From NCBI GenBank assembly GCA_036023115.1, contig JAYKKT010000046.1, positions 5,416,001 through 5,480,000 of the forward strand: 64,000 nucleotides of DNA, given 5' to 3'. Both the position numbers and the translations under genes were made by a program. This DNA comes from Brasenia schreberi (taxonomy: Eukaryota; Streptophyta; Magnoliopsida; Nymphaeales; Cabombaceae). A model generated the notes under the pieces. The model was not told the DNA's origin. It worked only from the letters and a program-made list of their open reading frames with translations, and ran no database searches. This document shows positions 56,087-64,000 of the stretch, one piece after another. Position 1 is the first letter of the stretch, and each line of letters begins with the position of its first letter.

Positions 56087-56430
56087 GCAAAAACTATGAA
56101 AAAATATTTTTTGTCAAAAGATTTTTTAGATTATATTTATGGACGATTCAAGAACCAACCTTAGACATTGAAGATTTGGATGATGATGATGTTTCAACGC
56201 AAAAGAAATACAAGCAAGATCTGAAAACTTAGGAAAAGATGAATGCTAAAATAACTTGAATTATTCTACAAAATGTAGATAGAAAACTTAGAAATAAAAT
56301 TAATGTTTTCGAAAATTCTTTTAAAACTTGGGAGTACTTAAAAAAAATCTACTCTGAAGATATTTCGTCTTTCAAATTGATCTTATAGAAAAGATGATAA
56401 TGCTTAAATAAGGGAATTTAAGCATTAAAG

Positions 56431-56689
56431 ACTACAACAACAACAACAACTAAGCCTTTTCCCATACTAGACGGGGTCGACTACATGGATTCTTTGTTTC
56501 CACAGATCCCTATCGTGTGCCATGTTAGCAGTTAACTCCCAATAAGCTAGATCATTCTTTATTGTTTCTTTCCAACACTTTTGTGGTCGTCCTCTACCTC
56601 TTTTAATACTTTCCAAATTTAGTTTTTCTAACCTTCTTACAGGTTCTTCTTTTGATCTTCTTTGTATGTGTCCAAACCATCTTAACCAT
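56431..56689 (-). mobile_element. 3' end of the minus-strand RTE LINE
   Basis: The reverse complement matches 59681-59936 of the plus RTE copy, including the end of the reading frame ([20 protein letters not shown] region) and the (GTT)n tail, here (AAC)n at 56434-56450. It is the missing 3' part of the copy at 59937-62190, split off by insertion of the plus copy. Confidence 0.85.
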
Positions 56690-59600
56690 CTTTAACTCCG
56701 CCCATGTAAGGGATCACCCTTGCATTGCCGGTCCCAAGCCCGGATAAAGGAGGAGGGTTGTGTTAGGCTTCCGACAGCCAGCGTAAAACTTCATCGGATT
56801 TCTACAACATGGATTACAAAAATTATGAGCATTGCTTTGGGGCGTTCCCGCCTAGCGACGTGCTGCAGAGCCCGAATGCAGTAAGAAGTAAGCAAGGGCC
56901 ACTACATTTTCGCCCGAATGTAGTGAATCAATTGCAGAGAGGGTTCCCACATCATGGACGAGTGTGGGTAAAGAAGTTAGTCCCGCTACATTGCCGCCCG
57001 AATGTAGTGAAAAATTTTAAGAGAGGGTCTTCGCATTTTGATTATGGACGGATGAGGGGGGTAAGGAAGCTAGTCCTAGATAATAAGATTCGTATTGGTT
57101 CTTGGAATATCGGAACATTATCGGGTAAGCTAATGGAGGTGGTAGATACTATGATTCGGAGAAAGATTCATATTCTATGTTTACAAGAGACAAAATGGGT
57201 TGGAGAAAAAGCAAAGGAGATAGAGGATACAGGTTTTAAATTATGGTACTCAGGTAAAGAAAAGGCCCGAAACAGAGTTGGTATTATCATAAATAAAGAT
57301 TTAAAGGAGAGTGTAGTAGACATACAATGATATGGTGACCGAATCATGACATTGAAATTAGTGTTAGGAGTAGAGGTTTTGAATATAGTTTGTGCTTACG
57401 CACCCCAAGTAGGACTAGAAGATAGTATAAAGACAGTTTTTTGGGAAGAGTTAGATAAGGTGTTTCAAAAGATTCCACAAAGGGAGATGATTTGTTTAGG
57501 AGGAGATTTAAATGGACATGTCGGTAAAGAGGCATTAGGATATCAAGGGATTCATGGAAACTTTGGTTATGGGGATATAAATGAGGAAGGTAGGGAGATT
57601 TTAAATTTTGCTATGTCATTTGATCTCTAGTCAATACAATCTTCAAAAAACGAGATGAACATTTAATTACTTATAAGAGTGGCTTATCACAAACACAAAT
57701 TGATTACTTTATTTGTAGAAAAAAAGATAGAGCGTGTTGTAAAGATTGTAAGGTAATTCCAGGAGAAAGCTTAACCACCCAACATCGACTTTTAGTTATG
57801 GATTTACAAAAAAAAAATGGACAAAGAAGAAAAGAGTGCATCGAGCTATTCAGACTAAATGGTGGAACCTCAAAAGTGAGAAAGAAGATATATTTAAACA
57901 AAAAGTCCTTCAAGGAGATGTTTGGAATTATGTTGGCACATCCTCTGATATGTGGAACAATATGGCTATACATATTAGGAAAGTGGCGAAAGATGTGTTA
58001 GGGGTATCTAAGGGAGGTGTACCGGCACAAAAAGAAGCTTGGTGGTGGAGTGAAGTAGTACAAAACAAAATCAAGGCAAAGAGGGCATGTTACAAATTAC
58101 ATTATGCGAAGAAAACTAGTGAAACTTTAGAAGCTTATAAGGAAGCAAAAAAGGCCGTTAGTGAAGCAAAAGCTAAGATTTGGGAGGACTTATATAAAAA
58201 ACTCAACTCAAAAGAGGGTGAAAGAGACATTTTTAGGATAGCTAGGGCTAGAGATAAGAAAACTAAAGATCTTAATTATGTTAGATGCATAAAAGACGAG
58301 GATGAAAAAATTCTAGTGGCAAATGATCATATAAGAAATAGATGGAAAAACTATTTTTATAATCTTTTTAATGAAAATAAAGATGTTAGTATTAGTTTAG
58401 GAGATTTAGCCAAGTCAGAAAAGTATATAAACCACAATTTCTACCGACGTATTCAAAAGAGTGAAGTCAAAGAGGCTCTTAAACATATGAAGAGTGGTAA
58501 ATCGGTAGGACCAGATAATATTCCTATAGAAGTTTGGAAAATACTAGGAGAAATAGGAATCACTTGGCTCACAAGACTATTTAATGAAATATGGAAAAAC
58601 CAAAAGATGCCCGAGGAATGGAGAGCAAGTACACTTATATTCAAAATTGTGCGAATTATCGAGGTATCAAGTTAATGAGTCATACTATGAAATTATGGGA
58701 AAGAATTATTGAACGTAGGTTAAGACAAGTATCAAGTACAACAGAGAACCAATTTGGATTTATGCCTGGTAGATCTACTATTGAAGCGATTCACCTTTTG
58801 AGACGTCTTATGGAACATTTTAGAGCAAAAAAGAAAGACCTTCACATGATATTTATTGATCTAGAAAAAGCTTATGATAGGGTACCGAGGGAGGTTCTTT
58901 GGAGAACTTTAGAAAAAAGAGGTATCCCATTGACATATATTAACCTTATAAGAGATATGTATGATGGTGCAAAAACATGTGTGAGGACTCATGAAGGAAC
59001 GACAGACTTCTTTGAAGTTAATATTGGGTTACATCAAGGATCAACTTTAAGTCCATACTTATTTATAATGGTGATGGATGAGTTAACAAAACATATTCAA
59101 GATGAAGTACCTTGGTGTATGTTATTTGCAGATGACATTGTATTAGTGGAGGAGTCTAAAGAAAAAGTTAATAGAAAATTGGAACTATGGAGAGAAACAT
59201 TAGAAAACAAAGGCCTCCGACTTAGTAGAACAAAGACAGAATATATGGAATGTAAGTTTGATCATTTGGCTACTTCAGAGGACATAGAAATTAAAATTGG
59301 CACACATTGCATTCCCCAAAAGGAAAGTTTTAAATACCTAGGGTCAATTTTTTAAAGTGATGGAAGAATTGATGGAGATGTTACACATAGAATTAATGCT
59401 GGTTGGTTAAAATGGAGAGGAGCATCAGGTATTCTTTGTGACAAGAAGATACCATTAAAATTAAAAGGTAAATATTATAGAGCAGCAGTTAGGCCTGCCA
59501 TGTTTTATGGTTCTGAGTGTTGGGCAGTTAATCATCAACATGTACAAAAGATGTCTGTGACAGAAATGAAGATGTTGAGATGGATGAGTGGTCATACAAG

Positions 59601-59936
59601 AAAAGACCGTATACATAATGAGGTTATTAGAAACAAATTAGGAGTGGCACCAATAGAGGATAAAATGAGAGAACATCGTTTAAGATGGTTTGGACATATA
59701 GAAAGAAGATCAAAAGAAGAACCTGTAAGAAGGTTAGAAAATCTAAATTTGGAAAGTATTAAAAGAGGTAGAGGACGACCACAAAAGTGTTGGAAAGAAA
59801 CAATAAAGAATGATCTAGCTTATTGGGAGTTAACTGCTAACATGGCACACGATAGAGATCTGTGGAAACAAAGAATCCATGTAGCCGACCCCGTCTAGTA
59901 TGGGAAAAGGCTTAGTTGTTGTTGTTGTTGTTGTTG
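56690..59936 (+). mobile_element. RTE-clade LINE, nearly full length, plus strand
   Basis: A leader of about 120 bases precedes the reading frame. Domains in order are the apurinic endonuclease (57085-57800: GSWNIGTLSGKLMEV, LCLQETKWVG, GGDLNGHVG), a linker, and reverse transcriptase (58440-59340: [73 protein letters not shown]). A C-terminal region follows up to the stop at 59896, and the 3' tail is (GTT)n. RTE elements end in such short repeats rather than poly(A). Only a few stops and frameshifts break the frame (near 57328, 57629, 58650 and 59355), so it is one of the youngest elements here. Confidence 0.9.
56898..57080 (+). repeat. Two-copy direct repeat at RTE protein start
   Basis: A unit of about 88-95 bases containing CACTACATTTTCGCCCGAAT and CGCTACATTGCCGCCCGAAT occurs twice in the region before the endonuclease. 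It is each time followed by GAGAGGGT and a TATGGACG/CATGGACG motif. Confidence 0.7.
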
Positions 59937-62190
59937 AACCTCATTATGTATACGGTCTTTTCTTGTATGACCACTCATCCATCTCAACATCTTTATTTCT
60001 GTCACAGACATCTTTTGTACATGTTGATGATTAATTGCCCAACACTCAGAACCATAAAACATGGCAGGCCTAATTGCTGCTCTATAATATTTACCTTTTA
60101 ATTTTAATGGTATCTTCTTATCACAAAGAATACATGATGCTCCTCTCCATTTTAACCAACCAGCATTAATTCTATGTGTAACATCTCCATCAATTCTTCC
60201 ATCACTCTGAAAAATTGACCCTAGGTATTTAAAACTTTCCTTTTGGGAAATGCAATGTGTGCCAATTTTAATTTCTATGTCCTCTGAAGTAACCAAATGA
60301 TCAAACTTACATTCCATATATTCTGTCTTTGTTCTACTAAGTCGGAGGCCTTTGCTTTCTAATATTTCTCTCCATAATTCCAATTTTCTATTAACTTTTT
60401 CCTTAGACTCCTCCACTAATACAATGTCATCTGCAAATAACATACACCAAGGTACTTCATCTTGAATATGTTTTGTTAACTCATCCATCACCATTATAAA
60501 TAAGTATGGACTTAAAGTTGATCCTTGATGTAACCCAATATTAATTTCAAAGAAGTCTATTATTCTTTCATGAGTCCTCATACATGTTTTTGCACCATCA
60601 TACATGTTTCTTATAAGGTTAATATATGTCAATGGGATACCTCTTTTTTCCAAAGCTCTCCAAATCGCATTAATTCTATGTGAAGGTCTTTCTTTTTTGC
60701 TCCAAATTGGTTCTCTGTTGTACTTGATACTTGTGTTAACCTACGTTCGATAATTCTTTCTCATAATTTCATAGTATGACTCATTAACTTGATACCTCGA
60801 TAATTCGCACAATTTTGAATGTCTCCCTTGTTCTTATACATGGGTATAAGTGTACTTTCTCTCCATTATTCGGGCATCTTTTGGTTTTTCCATATTTCAT
60901 TAAATAGTCTTGTGAGCAAGTGATTCCTATTTCTCCTAATATTTTCCAAACTTCTATAGGAATATTATCTGTTCCTACCGATTTACCACCCTTCATATGT
61001 TTAAGATCCTCTTTGACTTCATTCTTTTGAATACGTCGGTAAAAATTGTGTTTATGACTTGGCTAAATCTCCTAAACTAATACTAACATCTTTATTTTTA
61101 TTAAAAAGATTATAAAAATAGTTTTTTCATCTATTTCTTATATCATCATTTGCCACTAAATTTTTTTCATCCTCGTCTTTTATGCATCTAACATAATTAA
61201 GATCTTTAGTTTTCTTATCTCTAGCCCTAGTTATCCTAAAAATATCTCTTTCACCCTCTTTTGAGTTGAGTTTTTTTATATAAGTCCTCCCAAATCTTAG
61301 CTTTTGCTTCACTAACGGCCTTTTTCGCTTCCTTCTTTGCTTTCTTATAAGCTTCTAATGTTTCACTAATTTTCTTAGCATAATGTAATTTGTAACAGGC
61401 CCTCTTTGCCTTAATTTTATTTTGTACTACTTCACTCCACCACCAAGCTTCTTTTTGTGCCGGTACACCTCCCTTAGATACTCCTAACACATCTTTCGCC
61501 ACTTTCCTAATATGTATAGCCATATTGTTCCACATATCACAATGTGTGCCAACATAATTCCAAACATCTCCTTGAAGGACTTTCTGTTTAAATATATCTT
61601 CTTTCTCACTTTTGAGGTTCCACCATTTAGTCCGAATAGCTCGATGCACTCTTTTCTTCTTTGTCCATTTTTTATTTGAAAATCCATAACTAAAAGTCAA
61701 TGTTGGGTGGTTAAGCTTTCTCCTGGAATTATCTTATAATCTTTACAACACGCTCTATCTTTTTTTCTACAAATAAAGTAATCAATTTGTGTTTGTGATA
61801 AGTCACTCTTATAAGTAATTAAATGTTCATCTCGTTTTTTGAAGATTGTATTGACTATAAAGAGATAAAATGTCATAGCAAAATTTAAAATCTCCCTACC
61901 TTCCTCGTTTATATCCCCAAAACCAAAGTTTCCATGAATCCCTTGATATCCTAATGCCTCTTTACCGACATGTCCATTCAAATCTCCTCCTAAACAAATC
62001 ATCTCCCTTTGTGGAAACTTTTGAAACACCTTATCTAACTCTTCCTAAAAAACTATCTTTATACTATCTTCTAGTCCTACTTGGGGTGCGTAAGCACAAA
62101 CTATATTCAAAACCTATGCTCCTAACACTAATTTTAACGTCATGATTCGGTGATTCGGTCACCATATCGGTGATTCGGTCACCATATCAT
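59937..62190 (-). mobile_element. RTE-clade LINE, minus strand, main part
   Basis: This is the same family as the plus copy, in the opposite direction. Endonuclease remnants lie at 61700-62029 (GGDLNGHVGKEALG), the linker at 61251-61700 and RT at 59937-60996 ([24 protein letters not shown]). Several deletions and frameshifts lie near 60700-61130. It starts within the endonuclease (5'-truncated at 62190, next to a doubled 20-base GGTGATTCGGTCACCATATC). It breaks off at 59937 in the C-terminal region (RKDRIHNEV), where the (GTT)n tail of the plus copy begins. Confidence 0.9.
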
Positions 62191-64000
62191 AATAATGTCA
62201 ATGTTGCAAAAGAAGTTGTTATTGTCGCCTCTAAGCCGGGAACAAATATGAAGACATATAAGCCCCTCATGTGAAAAACTTCGAAGGACAAATAGATGGA
62301 TAAAAAAAAGCCCACGGTACCATGACCGAACAAGGACATGATATGCCATTATTGCAAGAAAAGTGGTCATATCAAAATCACTTATCCTCTTTTTTGAAAA
62401 AAATATGGAAACACGAGAGCCATGGAGGACAAGGATAAAGGAGTTTTGCCTACCAACATCAAAACTTATTCAAAGAAAAGGCAAACATTTCCAAAAATGC
62501 TCCCTCCACTTCTCAAGGTATGTCTTGTTTTTAAACTCAAGTCCTTTTTATATGACACATAGTGAAAAATCTTTGAAATTTTTTCTTAAGATATCTTTGG
62601 AAAACATGTTTTTACCGTCGATGGTACGAAACTTTAAATTAAAAAAATTAGAGACTTTGAAAAAGAAAATTTTAAAATTCAAAATGTAAGTTCTATACCT
62701 AAGTTGAATCTAAATCTTCTCTCAATTGCTCAAATGTGTGATAATGGTTGTATAATCACTTCTAATCTAAGAATTGTGTGGTACAGAATCACCAATCGAA
62801 GAAGGTGATTGGTCAAGGCCATAGAGAAGATAGTTTAGTTATGTCAAATTTTGAATCTTTAATATAATTCATGATAATACTCTTTGGCATAAACATCGTG
62901 GACATTTGAATATGAATGGACTATGTAATTTTCGTTTGTTGAAGAAAAATGAGTTTCGTAATTTTGATTGTAAAAAATGTATCATTAGAAAAATGCATCA
63001 TCTACCTTTTAGTAAAAGAAATTTTGTAACAAGTAAATCTTTTGAATTAATACATTCCGATGTTTGGGGACTAACTCTTGTTGTTTTCAAAAGAGGAGTA
63101 TAATATTATGTAACCTTTATGAATGACTTTACTTGGATATATCTATTGAAACATAAATTGGAAGTATTTGAATTATGGTAAAAAATCAATTTGGTTCTAC
63201 TATTGAGATTTTTAGATCTGACTGGGGAGGAGAATACTTACCAAAGAATTTTCAATTTTTTTTTGAAACAAATGGAATTATACATCAAAAATCTTGCACC
63301 AAAATCTCACAACAAAATGGGTTAATAGAAAGAAAATATAGGCACATTATAGAAACTTGTAAAACACTTTTAATTACTAGTAACATTCCTAAGTTCTTAT
63401 TGGTGGAAGCTACTCTTACCTCCGTATATCTCATTAATAGAATGCCTTCAACCCATCTTAAAAATATTTCTCCTTTTAAAAAATGGTATAATCTATCATC
63501 TTATTATGAAAGACTAAAGGTTTTTTGTTGCAAATATTTTGTTTATACTGATAAAAATGATAAGTTGTCCCCTTGAGCTATTGAATGTGTTTTTCTTTGA
63601 TATGGAATCGACGAAAAGGTATATAGATGTTTTGACTCTATCAATGATAAACTATATATTTCTAAGGATGTGAAATTTCTTGAAGATAACTATTATTATA
63701 AATTTAGTTCTATTAAAAATAATAAGTAATATTCTTCGTATGATTTTTCAAATTTAGAAGATAGTGAAACTGATGATAGTGATCTTGAAGACAATCTTGA
63801 TGTTATCCAAGATGATGAGAATGATGTTGAAGACACAACATATTCTTGACCATTTTTCGTTGCACTACACTAAAAGACCTAGGGAATAAAATACCTCATG
63901 ATTAGAACCTAGAATTTCAAAACCTCAATGCTTTTTATCTTATGAATCTTTTAGATCTCAACGAAAAAACTTGATTGTCACCCTTTTACAAGTAAAAGAG
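62191..64000 (+). pseudogene. Copia gag end, protease region and integrase relic
   Basis: Continuing the element that starts at 54571. It has a zinc knuckle (CHYCKKSGHIKI, the last cysteine changed to Y) at about 62343, then PKLNLNLLSIAQMCDNG near 62700. A gag-pre-integrase motif (LWHKHRGHLNMNGL) is near 62885. The integrase core shows its D-D-E positions (HSDVWG near 63055, RSDWGGEY near 63215, NGLIERKYRHI near 63325) and RMPSTHLKNISPF near 63445. Stops at about 63100, 63175 and later break the frame. The acidic linker to RT begins near 63740. Confidence 0.85.

Larger units (their letters stand above)
54571..64000 (+). mobile_element. Copia element after SUS exon 11, interrupted by nested elements
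   Basis: A 5' LTR (54571-54907) and primer-binding site are followed by gag remnants (54938-55095, 56087-56430), a zinc knuckle (62343-62395), gag-pre-integrase and integrase, all on the plus strand. The element runs off the window end within or after the integrase/RT linker. It is interrupted by an hAT-like element (55104-56086) and by an RTE LINE (56431-62190). Its LTR and coding sequence differ from the other copia family of the window. ATCAT directly precedes the LTR, and the matching target duplication would be beyond 64000. Confidence 0.85.

Noticed and set aside
56809..57084. A separate gene before the RTE endonuclease
   Set aside because: The frame runs into the endonuclease and consists mainly of a doubled repeat unit, so it belongs to the LINE.

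Overview
The window is nuclear DNA from a flowering plant; I cannot name the species. It is AT-rich, has spliced genes with GT-AG introns, many (TA)n and (CT)n tracts, plant-type Ty1/copia, L1, RTE, hAT-like and SINE elements, and plant cell-wall and sucrose-metabolism genes.

Layout. Bases 1-13 kb are mostly repeats: a decayed L1 LINE (about 1672-5520, minus) and a decayed copia element (about 5999-10970, minus). From 14.5 to 42.4 kb lies a pectin methylesterase (PME) cluster. It has three intact two-exon type-I PMEs (14510-16516 plus, 19979-22712 plus, 40669-42406 minus), one divergent PME-like gene with a membrane anchor and changed catalytic residues (31064-33414 plus), a truncated PME (26368-27924 plus) and a scrambled PME fragment (18956-19195). 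From 46.5 kb a sucrose synthase gene runs on the plus strand with 11 recognisable exons (46533-54366). It is followed by a nested stack of transposons that fills the rest of the window: copia, carrying an hAT-like element and an RTE LINE, which itself carries a second, opposite RTE LINE. The C-terminal half of sucrose synthase is not in the window.

The most unusual observation is a roughly 7 kb inversion between about 28397 and 35378. One breakpoint lies in a pectin methylesterase/invertase-inhibitor (PMEI) gene and the other in the gag region of a copia element. Each is now in two pieces in opposite orientations. Undoing the inversion at a shared 6-base GATATT rejoins both in frame. The inverted block carries the divergent PME-like gene. 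The same copia element has a second, internal inversion of about 0.7 kb.

Function. Type-I PMEs carry an N-terminal inhibitor-like pro-domain and a pectinesterase domain. They enter the secretory path and de-esterify cell-wall homogalacturonan. The cluster looks like a tandem array still duplicating and decaying, with an inhibitor relic in its midst. Sucrose synthase is an independent cytosolic gene at the cluster's edge. All calls rest on reading the sequence and family knowledge; no search was run.
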